Shown: positions 1 through 9,093 of the stretch, piece by piece
Numbering within the stretch: the stretch's first letter is position 1
Layout of the letters: each line of letters begins with the position of its first letter
Assembly (NCBI GenBank): GCA_944389085.1
Contig: CALXLB010000040.1
Span: 1-32,680, forward strand
Source: an uncultured Spirochaetaceae bacterium
GTDB taxonomy: Bacteria; Spirochaetota; Spirochaetia; Sphaerochaetales; Sphaerochaetaceae
Reading direction: 5' to 3'
DNA length: 32,680 bases
Made by a program: the position numbers and the translations under genes
The notes under the pieces: model-generated
What the model was told of the DNA's origin: nothing
What the model saw: the letters and a program-made list of their open reading frames with translations, nothing else
The model's database searches: none

Positions 1-551
1 ACAGCGAGATCCGTCTCAATGTCCTCAGGGCATCTGCTGGTGCCATCATCGAGTCCGATATCACGCTGGCTGCAGCTTCTAATGCTATCGTCATCGGCTT
101 CAATGTCCGTCCGACACCGCGTGCACAGGCTCTGGCGGAGCAGGAGAAGGTCGAGATCAAGAAGTACAACATCATCTACGATGTTGTCGATGATATCCGC
201 GATGCTATGGAAGGCAAGCTTTCGCCTGAGATCAAGGAAGTCGATATCGGAAAGGTGGAAGTCAGAGAGACATTCAAAGTGCCTAAGGTCGGTCTCATCG
301 CTGGCTGCTACGTCACAGAGGGCAAGGTCAAACGCTCTGCACTTGTGCGCGTAATCCGCGATTCCATCCAGATCAATAAGGATATGATCCGCATTTCCTC
401 TCTCAAGAGATTCAAGGACGATGCAAGGGAAGTCAACGAAGGCTATGAATGCGGTATCGGTCTCGAGAACTGGCAGGATCTGCAGGTCGGTGACGTTCTG
501 GAGATCGTAGAGACTGAGGAAGTCAGAAGGAAGCTGGAAGTAAATGAGTGA
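1..551 (+). CDS. infB: Translation initiation factor IF-2, C-terminal part (5' truncated by window edge)
   Basis: This is the last ~183 codons of IF-2, read in the frame that starts at base 3; the G domain lies outside the window. IF-2 is the GTPase that places fMet-tRNA on the 30S subunit and promotes subunit joining. The visible part matches domains III-IV. It contains the stretch with VRPTPRA, the YDVVDDIRDAM helix, and the C-terminal barrel with GLIAGCYVTEGKV, RVIRDS and GYECGIGLENW. The stop at 549-551 overlaps the rbfA start by 8 bp (ATGAGTGA), so the two are translationally coupled. An infB-rbfA-truB order is common in bacteria and supports the call. Confidence 0.96.
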   Translation, partial: SEIRLNVLRASAGAIIESDITLAAASNAIVIGFNVRPTPRAQALAEQEKVEIKKYNIIYDVVDDIRDAMEGKLSPEIKEVDIGKVEVRETFKVPKVGLIAGCYVTEGKVKRSALVRVIRDSIQINKDMIRISSLKRFKDDAREVNEGYECGIGLENWQDLQVGDVLEIVETEEVRRKLEVNE

Positions 552-891
552 GTTTTCACAAGCGAGGCTTGAACACAGGATCATGGAGGCGGTGGGACAG
601 CTCATCGTCTCCGGTGCTATAAAGAATCCGCACCTGTCACCATTCACATCGGTGACAAGAGTGGAGCTCTCTCCCGACAATGCTACTGCTACAGTCTATG
701 TTTCTGCAGTTCCGGATAACCGCATTGATCCATCGGTGAAGGCTCTGGAAAGTGCCAAGGGCTTTATACAGTCCCGTCTTGCTTCTCTGCTGAAGACAAG
801 GAATACACCTGTTCTCACATTCCGTCGCGATGATTCTTACAGGGAAGCGGAAAGGGTGAACAGACTGATTGACGAGGCACTGGGAAGGTAA
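544..891 (+). CDS. rbfA: Ribosome-binding factor A
   Basis: A 115-residue protein of usual RbfA length. RbfA is a KH-like 30S maturation factor needed for 16S 5'-end processing and cold adaptation. Family features visible are the N-terminal helix with RLEHRIMEAVGQLI, the central VTRVELSPDNATATVYVS strand pair, the helix with GFIQSRLASLL, and the late TPVLTFRRDDS. The start overlaps the infB stop, and the stop TAA shares its last base with the truB ATG (TAATG). This fits tight coupling in a ribosome-assembly operon. Confidence 0.94.
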   Translation: MSEFSQARLEHRIMEAVGQLIVSGAIKNPHLSPFTSVTRVELSPDNATATVYVSAVPDNRIDPSVKALESAKGFIQSRLASLLKTRNTPVLTFRRDDSYREAERVNRLIDEALGR

Positions 892-1733
892 TGCCGTCAT
901 CCTTCTCTATCAGGCTTCTCGATAAAGAGAAAGGAATCACATCCTTTCAGGCGCTTTCTCCTTTCAAGAAGGCTATGAAAGGTATAAAAGTTGGACATGC
1001 CGGAACGCTCGACAGATTTGCTTCCGGCATGATTGTCGTACTTACAGGAGGCGCGACAAAGCTCAATCCTGTCTTTTCATCATTTGATAAGGAATATATC
1101 GCATCCATTCGCTTCGGCAGCGAGACAGATACACTCGATCCGGAAGGAGAGGTGATAGCCACCGCATCCTGCCCTGATGAGGAAACCGTGAAGGCTGTCA
1201 TACCATCATTCATCGGTCGCCAGATGCAGCGTCCTCCCGTCTACAGTGCAATTCATGTCGATGGCAGAAGGGCATATAAGGAGGCGAGGAAAGGGCACGA
1301 TATCGAGATGCCTGAACGTGAGATTGAAGTCTCATCAATATCCCTTCTTTCTTTTTCCGGAGACGAGGCTGTGATCCGCGTCTCTGTATCCAAGGGCACA
1401 TATATAAGAGCACTTGCAAGGGATATTGCGCTCCGTGCGGGATCGAGAGGATATCTTACAGAGCTGCGACGTATACGTACCGGCCCCTGGACGTTTTCAG
1501 ACAGTGATAAAGATACTGATCAGCTTCTGGAGATGACAGGACTGCTTTCCTCTGTCCAGCTTTCACAGGGCGAGAGAAAGCTCATCGAGAATGGTACCAT
1601 CCGTGGCAGGGCAGTGCTCTCTGACAGCAATCATTCCCTTCCTTATTGTTTCCTGTATTTTGACGATGAGCTTTATGGCATCGGTGAGAAAACAGATGGA
1701 CGGTACCGGGTTCTTGCGAGGCTCTATGATTGA
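891..1733 (+). CDS. truB: tRNA pseudouridine-55 synthase
   Basis: 280 residues. TruB isomerises U55 in the T-loop of tRNAs. The catalytic signature is GHAGTLDRFASG with the nucleophilic Asp at residue 41. The downstream strand with RQMQRPPVYSAIHVDGRRAY is the conserved TruB second motif, and SKGTYIRALARDI is the third. The N-terminus is short but contains the usual 'dKekGiTS' element at residues 11-18. The gene starts on the last base of rbfA and overlaps ribF by 8 bp. The C-terminal PUA-like part is short and not strongly recognisable. Confidence 0.93.
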   Translation: MPSSFSIRLLDKEKGITSFQALSPFKKAMKGIKVGHAGTLDRFASGMIVVLTGGATKLNPVFSSFDKEYIASIRFGSETDTLDPEGEVIATASCPDEETVKAVIPSFIGRQMQRPPVYSAIHVDGRRAYKEARKGHDIEMPEREIEVSSISLLSFSGDEAVIRVSVSKGTYIRALARDIALRAGSRGYLTELRRIRTGPWTFSDSDKDTDQLLEMTGLLSSVQLSQGERKLIENGTIRGRAVLSDSNHSLPYCFLYFDDELYGIGEKTDGRYRVLARLYD

Positions 1734-2553
1734 CATTCCATTCAGAGAGCTTGTGGAGAAGGGGGAATTCAGAGAGAGAACCGCTGTTTTCTCAATCGGT
1801 GTATTCGATGGTGTCCATCTGGGGCATAAGGCAATCATAGAGAGTCTGATAGCCCTGAAAAAGGAGCGTGATGCAGAGCTGAGCGTTGTCATCACATTCA
1901 GCGAGAATCCAAAAGCAAGAAGAGGTGTTCTTGACACTCTCAGGCTGAGGAAGGAATACATCGCATCTTTTGGTGTGGATTTACTTGCAGTGATTGACTT
2001 TTCTCCTATATTCAGTAAGATAACAGCTTGTGAGTTCACGTCTCTTCTTCTTGAGGCTTTCAGACCTCGGGGAGCTGCTGTGGGAGAGGATTTCCGCTTT
2101 GGCAATCCATCGTCAGAAGCAGATGGCAGAGGACTGGAGAGGCTTCTGAGGGAAAAGGGATGTGAGGCTCCTGTCAGAATAGTTGATTCCGTTCTGGACG
2201 AGGAGGGAAAAAAGATTTCCTCAACCCGTCTCAGACAGATGATAGAAAAAGGGGAGCTCGGGTGTTTCCCGAGACTTTCCGGTCAATTCTACAGGGTGGA
2301 TCTTGTGCCGTTACCTTACAGATCCTGCTCTGAAGGACTGATTTTCAGCAGAGCATCGATTCATCAGCTCCTGCCGCCACCAGGGTTGTATGATGCCGCT
2401 CTAATGGGACAGAATGGAAAAGAAGTGATAGCTGAGGCTCGGATTGATGAGGATTATCTCCTCATTTCCGCTTCAGGCCTTCAAGTCCTATGTTCCGAAT
2501 GCGGGAAAGATGGTCTGCTCCTGGATTCTTTATATCTGGAGAAGAGAAGATGA
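1726..2553 (+). CDS. ribF: RibF-type FAD synthetase; riboflavin kinase half appears degenerate
   Basis: 275 residues from ATG 1726. An upstream in-frame extension exists but lies inside truB, and the 8-bp overlap with truB favours 1726. The FMN adenylyltransferase domain is clear: GVFDGVHLGH at residues 25-34, the DFRFG element, and ISSTRLRQMIEKG at about 163-175. Normal RibF continues with a riboflavin kinase domain of about 125 residues carrying a GFPTAN-type motif. Here only about 95 residues follow, I see no PTAN motif, and the only recognisable remnant is PPPGLYDA. The protein may therefore make FAD from FMN without phosphorylating riboflavin, or carry a very divergent kinase. Its stop overlaps the rpsO start (ATGA). 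Confidence 0.85.
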   Translation: MIDIPFRELVEKGEFRERTAVFSIGVFDGVHLGHKAIIESLIALKKERDAELSVVITFSENPKARRGVLDTLRLRKEYIASFGVDLLAVIDFSPIFSKITACEFTSLLLEAFRPRGAAVGEDFRFGNPSSEADGRGLERLLREKGCEAPVRIVDSVLDEEGKKISSTRLRQMIEKGELGCFPRLSGQFYRVDLVPLPYRSCSEGLIFSRASIHQLLPPPGLYDAALMGQNGKEVIAEARIDEDYLLISASGLQVLCSECGKDGLLLDSLYLEKRR

Positions 2554-2816
2554 TCACAAAGGAACAGAAGAAGGAAATCGTGGTCAAGTATGGCAATGAT
2601 GCCAGGAACACAGGTGACGAGAAGGTGCAGGTTGCACTTCTTACTGCAAGGATCAATGACCTGCAGAATCATTTCAAGGTCAACCCGAAAGATCACGCAT
2701 CAAGACGTGGACTTCTGAAGCTCGTCGGTCAGAGAAGACGCATTCTTAAGTATATCAAGAACCGCGACATCAACGAGTACCGCCAGCTTATCGCAGACCT
2801 CGGACTGAGAAAATAA
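2550..2816 (+). CDS. rpsO: 30S ribosomal protein S15
   Basis: 88 residues, typical for S15, starting at ATG 2550 (MITKEQKKEIV) and overlapping the ribF stop by 4 bp. A longer in-frame extension upstream lies inside ribF and is unlikely. S15 is a primary 16S rRNA-binding protein of the 30S platform. The helices with GDEKVQVALLTARI, the conserved DHASRRGLLKLVGQRRR block and the YIKNRDINEYRQLI tail are diagnostic. It is followed by an intercistronic hairpin and pnp, the classical rpsO-pnp arrangement. Confidence 0.97.
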   Translation: MITKEQKKEIVVKYGNDARNTGDEKVQVALLTARINDLQNHFKVNPKDHASRRGLLKLVGQRRRILKYIKNRDINEYRQLIADLGLRK

Positions 2817-2824
2817 AGAACTAT

Positions 2825-2854
2825 GGGGAAAGCCAGCTTTGTCTGGCTTTCTCT
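2825..2854 (+). promoter_or_regulatory. Intercistronic hairpin between rpsO and pnp
   Basis: GAAAGCCAG (2828-2836) pairs perfectly with CTGGCTTTC (2843-2851) around a 6-nt loop. The stem extends by three more pairs, including wobbles, to 2825-2854. No clear T-run follows, so it does not look like a full terminator. In Escherichia coli the rpsO-pnp spacer holds a hairpin that RNase III and PNPase use for pnp autoregulation. A similar processing role here is an inference from position. Confidence 0.6.
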
Positions 2855-2898
2855 CGTAATATAAAGAACAGAAAAAGAACAAAGAAAGAAGGAAGATT

Positions 2899-5037
2899 AT
2901 GGCAGAAGTACATTCAGTATCGGTCAGAATCGGGGACATCGACCTCGTGTTCGAGACCGGCAAAATCGCAAAGCAGGCTAATGGAGCAGTCTATGCTCAT
3001 TATGCAGGCAGCGCAGTCATCGCTACAGTCTGCTGCGGCGATGCACCATCTGAACCGATTGACTACGTTCCAGTATCGGTTGAATACAATGAGAAATATT
3101 ATGCTGCGGGCAAGATTCCCGGAGGTTTCCTTAAAAGAGAGTCCAGACCAAAGGACAAGGAGATTCTTGTTTCCCGTCTTATTGACCGCCCGATGAGGCC
3201 GCTCTTCGATAAGGCATTCGGACGCGAGATCCAGATCGTCCCGACTGTCGTCTCTTCGGATATGTGCCACACTCCTGATATCGTTGCAATCAATGCAGCA
3301 TCCTGCGCTGTCACCATCTCCGACATCCCATTCTATGGTCCGATTGCTGCTGTACGTGTTGCCAAGATCGGAAACGAATATGTCATCAATCCTACATTCC
3401 AGCAGATTCCTACAGCCTCTCTCGATATCGTTGTCGCAGGTACTCATGACGGTATTACGATGGTTGAAGGCGGTGCAAAGGAAGTCAGCGAAGATGATAT
3501 GCTTGGTGCAATCGCAGCCGCTCAGCCTGTAATCGCCAGAATCTGCGAAGCTCAGGAAGAGATGAGGAAAATCTGCGGCAAGGAAAAGCTTCCTCTGATG
3601 GAAATCGAGGAGAAGGATCTTTCGTGGCTTGAGCCTATCAAGGAATATGCTTATCCGCTTGAGAAGGAAGCATCCTTTGTCAAGGGCAAGATGAACCGCT
3701 ATGAGGCTCTCTCCAAGGTCCACAGCGATGTCAAAGCGAAATTTGCAGATCTCATTGCAGAGGATGAGAAGAGAAGCGGTGAGGTTGATAAGATGTTCGA
3801 GGATATGGAGTACAACATCCTCCGCTCTTCAATTCTCAATGACGGTGTCAGGACAGATGGAAGAAAAGTCACGGAAATCCGTCCTATCACATGTGAAGTA
3901 GGGCTTCTGCCTTGCACACATGGTTCAGCGCTCTTCACACGCGGTGAGACACAGTCCCTTGCTGTCACAACTCTCGGAACAGTGCAGGATGAGCAGCTCT
4001 TTGACAATATCGATGGCGAGAAGTCCTATTCCAACTTCATGCTCCATTACAACTTCCCTCCATACTCTGTCGGAGAGGTCGGAAGGCTTACTACAGGCAG
4101 AAGGGAAATCGGCCATGGACACCTTGCACAGCGCGCTCTTGAGGCAGTGATTCCGGGAAAGGATGAATTCCCGTACACAATCCGCGTTGTCTCCGAGATC
4201 ATGGAGTCCAACGGTTCTTCCTCAATGGCTTCCGTCTGCGGTGGCTGTCTGTCCCTTATGGATGCCGGTGTTCCTATCAAGAAGCCAGTTGCAGGTATTG
4301 CCATGGGACTCATCACAGAGGGTGCGGATTATTCAAGATACGTTATCCTTTCAGATATCCTTGGCGAGGAAGATCACCTTGGAGACATGGACTTCAAGGT
4401 AGCTGGCACAAAGGACGGTATCACAGCATTCCAGATGGATATCAAGATTGCTGGTGTTACACCTGAGATCATGAGAAAGGCTCTTCAGCAGGCTAAAGAG
4501 GGCAGGATGCACATCCTTTCCATCATGCTTGAGACACTCCCGGCTCCTAGAGCTGATATCTCAGAGCTTGCACCTAAGATCCTCTCACTCAAAGTACCAG
4601 AGGATAAGATCGGCGCAGTCATCGGAACTGGTGGAAAGACCATCAAGTCAATTGCTGCTCAGTCCAATGCAGAGATCAATATCGATGATGATGGCACAGT
4701 TATGATCTATGGCCGTAACAATAGCGCAGCTCAAGAAGCAAAACGCCTTGTGCTCTCGATTATCGAGGAGCCTGAGGTCGGCAAGATCTACCATGGAACT
4801 GTCAAGAGAATCGTCGATTTCGGCGCATTCATCGAGATTCTTCCAGGAAAGGAAGGACTCTGCCATATCTCCAAGCTGGCAAGGACAAGAGTGAAGAATG
4901 TCTCCGATGTTCTCTCAGTCGGCCAGCAGGTTGATGTTAAGCTTATTGAAATCGACAGAATGGGTCGTCTCAACCTTTCCTACATCGATGCACAGCCCGA
5001 TGCTGAAAAAGACGAGAAGAAGGAAAAGAAAGACTGA
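2899..5037 (+). CDS. pnp: Polyribonucleotide nucleotidyltransferase (PNPase)
   Basis: 712 residues, the standard PNPase length. It is a phosphorolytic 3'-5' exoribonuclease that acts as a trimer in the cytoplasm. Two RNase PH domains flank a helical linker. The second carries DILGEEDHLGDMDF with Asp486 and Asp492, which match the E. coli catalytic positions by count. A KH domain follows at about 570 (VIGTGGKTIKSI) and an S1 domain at about 626-698 (KRIVDFGAFIEILPGKEGLCHIS). The C-terminus is a charged lysine/glutamate tail. The SD-like AAGGAAG lies just upstream. The stop overlaps the dut start by one base. Confidence 0.98.
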   Translation: MAEVHSVSVRIGDIDLVFETGKIAKQANGAVYAHYAGSAVIATVCCGDAPSEPIDYVPVSVEYNEKYYAAGKIPGGFLKRESRPKDKEILVSRLIDRPMRPLFDKAFGREIQIVPTVVSSDMCHTPDIVAINAASCAVTISDIPFYGPIAAVRVAKIGNEYVINPTFQQIPTASLDIVVAGTHDGITMVEGGAKEVSEDDMLGAIAAAQPVIARICEAQEEMRKICGKEKLPLMEIEEKDLSWLEPIKEYAYPLEKEASFVKGKMNRYEALSKVHSDVKAKFADLIAEDEKRSGEVDKMFEDMEYNILRSSILNDGVRTDGRKVTEIRPITCEVGLLPCTHGSALFTRGETQSLAVTTLGTVQDEQLFDNIDGEKSYSNFMLHYNFPPYSVGEVGRLTTGRREIGHGHLAQRALEAVIPGKDEFPYTIRVVSEIMESNGSSSMASVCGGCLSLMDAGVPIKKPVAGIAMGLITEGADYSRYVILSDILGEEDHLGDMDFKVAGTKDGITAFQMDIKIAGVTPEIMRKALQQAKEGRMHILSIMLETLPAPRADISELAPKILSLKVPEDKIGAVIGTGGKTIKSIAAQSNAEINIDDDGTVMIYGRNNSAAQEAKRLVLSIIEEPEVGKIYHGTVKRIVDFGAFIEILPGKEGLCHISKLARTRVKNVSDVLSVGQQVDVKLIEIDRMGRLNLSYIDAQPDAEKDEKKEKKD

Positions 5038-5468
5038 TGACTATCTCTTTCAAGGCCGAGAAAGGAGCTGTAGTTCCAAGCTATCAGACAGAAGGAGCAG
5101 CTGGCGCTGATGTGTCAGCTTTCCTTCGCTCTCCCGTCGTCCTTGAAAGCGGAGAGTATAAAGCTATCCCAACGGGGCTCTATCTTGAGATTCCCGCAGG
5201 CTATGAGGTGCAGGTCAGGCCGCGTTCCGGGCTTGCACTCCGCTCTGGTGTTACTGTTCTCAATGCACCAGGCACTATTGACTCAGATTACAGAGGGGAA
5301 GTGAGGGTAATACTCATAAACCTCTCAGATAAACCATTCACAATAAACAACGGTGACAGGATTGCTCAGCTCGTTGTGGCTCCTGTCGCCAGATGCAGCT
5401 TTGAGATGAAAGAGGAACTCTCTGAGAGTGAAAGAGGGACGGGAGGCTTCGGTTCCACCGGTGTCTGA
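5037..5468 (+). CDS. dut: Deoxyuridine 5'-triphosphate nucleotidohydrolase
   Basis: 143 residues, matching trimeric dUTPases, which hydrolyse dUTP to dUMP and keep uracil out of DNA. All five motifs are visible: GAAGADVSA (1), PRSGLA (2), the GTIDSDYRGEV block with the catalytic Asp (3), GDRIAQLVV (4) and the C-terminal RGTGGFGSTGV P-loop-like arm (5). Its start shares one base with the pnp stop. Its 3' end overlaps the start of the following permease gene. Confidence 0.97.
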   Translation: MTISFKAEKGAVVPSYQTEGAAGADVSAFLRSPVVLESGEYKAIPTGLYLEIPAGYEVQVRPRSGLALRSGVTVLNAPGTIDSDYRGEVRVILINLSDKPFTINNGDRIAQLVVAPVARCSFEMKEELSESERGTGGFGSTGV

Positions 5469-6747
5469 GAAACCCACAAAGGGCAGATTCACGCTGCTTT
5501 ACCGCTTCATCACCATCCAGTTCTTACAGAATTTCGCAGTAGCTTTCACTTTCTTCTTCTGCATTTTCTTCATCAATTCAATCCTCCTTCTCGTACAGAG
5601 GATATTGCTGAAGAACATAGACCTGATGACTATGCTGGAGATGGTTGCTCTCTCCATGCCCCAGTTCCTGATATATACATTCCCGTTTGCCTCTCTTGCA
5701 GCTTCCTCCATGGTCCTGGGAGATCTCGGATCATCGAATGAGCTTCTTGCCATCAGAAGTTCAGGTATCGCTGCTGGAAGAGTCTACAGACCTCTGATAG
5801 CAGCTTCGATTGTGCTTTCATTCGTGACTTTCTTCTTTGCTGATGTCGTTCTTCCATGGTCGAGTGTCGTCTATGAAGAGAGGCTGCAGCTTCTGATGCA
5901 GGAAATGCCGACTTTCGAGATAGAATCCAACAGTGTAAACACAGTTGGAAATATAGTCCTCTCAAACGGCGAGACGGAAGGGAATATCATTCATGATATC
6001 GTGCTTCTTTCAGAGGATGACGGTGAGAACCGTACCGTACTCTCAGAAAGAGGTACTCTGACGCTGATTGACAGCTGGAATTATATTTACTCACTGAAGC
6101 TTGAGAATCCTGAGATATTGATATCGGACAGCAATGACATTGATTCATATGGCCTTTCCCATGCCGATAGTGCAGAGTTCTTCCTCGATTTCTCTGAGCA
6201 GATTCCATCGCTTACAAGCTCTGCTCCTGTCAATCTCTCCTCCAGGGATCTGATTGCAGGTATTGCGGAAAGAGCTGATGGCGAACGCTCTGATATGCTC
6301 ACATGGCATGAGACAAGAGAGGAGGAGAAGCTTGCTCTCTCCCAGGCTCTGAAGAGCGTTGCAAGAGGGGATGAGAGCGGGGAATATCTTGCATCCGTCA
6401 TAGCAGAGACAAGCGAGGAGCTTGAGAGGCGTGGTGATTACCCACCTCGCAATTTCTATTCGCAATACTACAAAGCAGAGCTTGCAAAGAAGTTCGTGCT
6501 GGCTGCAGCCTGCTTCTGTCTTACCCTTGTCACGCTTCCTCTCTCGATGTTCCGTGTAAAGCATGGAAAGCTCACAGGCTTCGCAATCTCTCTTCTGATT
6601 GCAGTTGCCTACTGGTACATGCTCTTTGCAGTCCAGCTGGAGATATTCAATATCCATTCATCTCCGTATCTTCTGATTGCGATCCCGGATATACTTATCA
6701 CAGCAATAGCGCTTGTCTTGATCATGCGCTTCAGGAAGGCACGATGA
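5428..6747 (+). CDS. lptF: LptF-like YjgP/YjgQ family permease
   Basis: 439 residues. LptF and LptG are inner-membrane subunits that work with the ATPase LptB to extract lipopolysaccharide or a related lipid towards the outer membrane. Three hydrophobic segments lie in the first ~130 residues and three in the last ~110, around a periplasmic beta-rich domain, which is the family topology. The element with GSSNELLAIRSSGI is typical of the cytoplasmic loop. The start is uncertain: GTG 5428 gives the listed length, while GTG 5461 would give an 8-bp overlap with dut, a spacing seen elsewhere in this cluster. It overlaps lptG by 4 bp. Whether this organism makes LPS cannot be told from the window. 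Confidence 0.85.
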   Translation: MKEGREASVPPVSEKPTKGRFTLLYRFITIQFLQNFAVAFTFFFCIFFINSILLLVQRILLKNIDLMTMLEMVALSMPQFLIYTFPFASLAASSMVLGDLGSSNELLAIRSSGIAAGRVYRPLIAASIVLSFVTFFFADVVLPWSSVVYEERLQLLMQEMPTFEIESNSVNTVGNIVLSNGETEGNIIHDIVLLSEDDGENRTVLSERGTLTLIDSWNYIYSLKLENPEILISDSNDIDSYGLSHADSAEFFLDFSEQIPSLTSSAPVNLSSRDLIAGIAERADGERSDMLTWHETREEEKLALSQALKSVARGDESGEYLASVIAETSEELERRGDYPPRNFYSQYYKAELAKKFVLAAACFCLTLVTLPLSMFRVKHGKLTGFAISLLIAVAYWYMLFAVQLEIFNIHSSPYLLIAIPDILITAIALVLIMRFRKAR

Positions 6748-7823
6748 GAATTCTTACGCGTTATACAATCACATCGATACTGAAGACAGCGATTGTCACA
6801 ATTCTCATCTTTGCTCTCATCCTTGCCGCTGTCGAGCTCTTTTCCAAGATGGACCAGATCATGCACAGCTCCGTCGATCCTGTTCGTCTTGTAGAGTACA
6901 TCATCCTCTCTCTGCCTGAGTATCTGATGATGGCTGCATCGATCTCTCTTCTTTTCTCTGTCACATATTTTCTTTCGACACTGAGTGCGAACAATGAGAT
7001 GATACCGATTCTGAATGCAGGCGTGAGTCCTGTGAGGCTGAGAGTTCCGATCATTGTCCTTGCTATTGTCCTTACAGCACTTGGCTTCCTTTTCCAGGAA
7101 CATACAGTCATCGCGGCTGCAACAAGGCATGATGAACTGGAGACAGAGCTTTTCGGAGCCTCTTCCACACGGGACAGCCGTAACATAGTGCTTACCGATG
7201 AGGATGGATATCTCATATACACACGCCGCTTCAGCGAGTCCACAGGAGTTATCTATGATCCTGTTCTTGTGAAGAGCGAGAATGGTATCATCGTTCAGCG
7301 CATTGAAAGCGATAGGGCGCGATACAGTGAAGAGAAAGGCTACTGGATCTTTGAGGAGGCCAGAGTTTACGAAGTCGATGGTCTTGATGTGAATACTCAG
7401 CGTGTCGATGAGCTGGAAGTACCTCTCTTCGATCCCGAGCCAAGGCTTTTCAGGACGCAGAACACGACTATTGAGACAATGGACAGGGATACTGCCATTG
7501 ACTATCTTGAGCGTCTCGCTTCATCCAACCATCAGGCATGGCAGGCAAGTGCCACTGATTATATCCGTCGTGTATGCTCACCTCTGGCAATCCTCGTGCT
7601 GATGTTCATATCAGTCTCGATGGGCTATAACTTCAAGAAGAATGTCCTTCTTTTCTCAATCATCCAGTCGCTTTCCATTGCCGTCATCTACTATGTTGCG
7701 GATATGGTTTTCTCTATAATGGGACATCAGGGAGCAGTGGCTCCTGTTATGACGGTAGTAGCACCGCTGCTGCTTACTGTACTGCTGTCATTGGTAATTT
7801 CATTCTTAGGAAGAAAGATATGA
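6744..7823 (+). CDS. lptG: LptG-like YjgP/YjgQ family permease
   Basis: 359 residues, the usual LptG length. It has an N-terminal membrane segment at about 10-30 and further segments at about 50-75 and 90-115. A periplasmic jellyroll-like region follows (roughly 120-250), and then three C-terminal segments. Family features include the loop with NNEMIPILNAGVSP and a cationic connector near YIRRVCSPLAI. It overlaps both lptF and tgt through ATGA junctions and should be the partner of the preceding permease in an LptB2FG-type transporter. No lptB is present in the window. Confidence 0.85.
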   Translation: MRILTRYTITSILKTAIVTILIFALILAAVELFSKMDQIMHSSVDPVRLVEYIILSLPEYLMMAASISLLFSVTYFLSTLSANNEMIPILNAGVSPVRLRVPIIVLAIVLTALGFLFQEHTVIAAATRHDELETELFGASSTRDSRNIVLTDEDGYLIYTRRFSESTGVIYDPVLVKSENGIIVQRIESDRARYSEEKGYWIFEEARVYEVDGLDVNTQRVDELEVPLFDPEPRLFRTQNTTIETMDRDTAIDYLERLASSNHQAWQASATDYIRRVCSPLAILVLMFISVSMGYNFKKNVLLFSIIQSLSIAVIYYVADMVFSIMGHQGAVAPVMTVVAPLLLTVLLSLVISFLGRKI

Positions 7824-8956
7824 GCATCATCAGAATACTTAAAAAAGATAAGGACACAGAAGCCCGTCTGGGTATTCTCTCCCTTCCTCATGGGGATGTC
7901 GAGACACCTGCATTCATGCCAGTAGGCACAAATGGAACTGTAAAGGGAATATACCATGACACAGTGAGAAATATGGGATATGGAATCATTCTCGGGAATA
8001 CATATCATCTGTATCTCCGGCCAGGCACAGAGGTGCTTGAGAATTATGGAGGCCTTCATAATTTCTCTCACTGGGACAGGAACATTCTCACAGATTCTGG
8101 CGGCTTTCAGGTCTTCTCGCTTTCCGGGCTCAGGAAGATAAAGGAAAACGGGGTCACATTCCAGAGCCATATTGATGGTTCGAAGCATATATTCACACCT
8201 GAGAAAGTAGTCAACATCCAGCGCATCATCGGTTCTGATATCGCGATGATGCTCGATGTATGCACGCCTCCTGGAATCGACCACAGAGCGGCTGCGGAGG
8301 CCTGGAATATAACAAGGAGCTGGGCAGAGCGTGCTCTGAAGGAGAAAGAGAGGCTTGGAGAGTCTTTCCCTGGCAATCTATTCGGTATCGTGCAGGGGAA
8401 TTTCTATGAGGACCTGAGAAAGGATTCTGCTCTGATTATCTCAGAGATGGATTTTCCTGGAGTTGCTATCGGAGGGCTTTCAGTTGGAGAGGAGAAGAAT
8501 GTCTTCTGCGACTTCCTCGCTTACACAACAGGCTATGTGACAAAAGAGAAGCCAAGATATGTGATGGGCATCGGTTCTCCTGACTACATCCTTGAAGCTG
8601 TCGAGAATGGTATCGATCTCTTCGATTGCGTCCTTGCAACGCGCATGGCACGGAATGGAGGGCTCTTCACTGATGATGGTGTCATCGCTCTGAAGAAAGC
8701 GATATACAAGTTCGATCATGGTCCTATCCAGGAAGGATGCAATTGCACCTGCTGCCGCGAATACTCCCGCGGGTATATACACCATCTCATCAAATGCAAT
8801 GAGATGCTTGGCGGCATGCTTGCAACTGAGCATAATCTCCAGTACCTCTATGACCTGATGATCCGTATCAGAAAAGCCATCGCAGAGGACAGGTTCAAGG
8901 AATTCAAGCGTGACTATCTTGATAGGTTCTACCGGGGGAAAAACGGTAAAAACTGA
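7820..8956 (+). CDS. tgt: Queuine tRNA-ribosyltransferase (tRNA-guanine transglycosylase)
   Basis: 378 residues, normal for bacterial Tgt, which exchanges G34 for preQ1 in GUN-anticodon tRNAs. Visible elements are GTNGTVKGI, GNTYHLYLRPG, the DSGGFQVFSLS general-base motif, GIVQGNFYEDLR, GGLSVGE, and the nucleophile region IDLFDCVLATRMARNGG. The commonly seen FDCVxPTR is FDCVLATR here. The zinc site is CNCTCC plus a later histidine after KCNEMLGGMLATEHN. It overlaps lptG by 4 bp. Confidence 0.96.
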   Translation: MSIIRILKKDKDTEARLGILSLPHGDVETPAFMPVGTNGTVKGIYHDTVRNMGYGIILGNTYHLYLRPGTEVLENYGGLHNFSHWDRNILTDSGGFQVFSLSGLRKIKENGVTFQSHIDGSKHIFTPEKVVNIQRIIGSDIAMMLDVCTPPGIDHRAAAEAWNITRSWAERALKEKERLGESFPGNLFGIVQGNFYEDLRKDSALIISEMDFPGVAIGGLSVGEEKNVFCDFLAYTTGYVTKEKPRYVMGIGSPDYILEAVENGIDLFDCVLATRMARNGGLFTDDGVIALKKAIYKFDHGPIQEGCNCTCCREYSRGYIHHLIKCNEMLGGMLATEHNLQYLYDLMIRIRKAIAEDRFKEFKRDYLDRFYRGKNGKN

Positions 8957-9093
8957 TATTCTTTTTCTTCTGTCTGGACTGTATAGCTATTCAGCATGCA
9001 AAGGACGAATTCGGAGTTCGATACAATATGGATTTTATGCCGTCAGCTTGATTAATGCGATACCATTGTCTGATACTGTATCAAGAGGCAGAT

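Noticed and set aside
2914..3723. Long open frame on the minus strand (269 codons) opposite pnp
   Set aside because: It is antisense to a strongly conserved gene, has no RBS and no recognisable protein features. It is a codon-usage shadow, as are the other long antisense frames over truB, lptF, the usher and cmk.
8957..9093. tRNA or small RNA gene between tgt and the PrdX-like gene
   Set aside because: A GTTCGAT-like string occurs, but no cloverleaf can be drawn and there is no acceptor stem.
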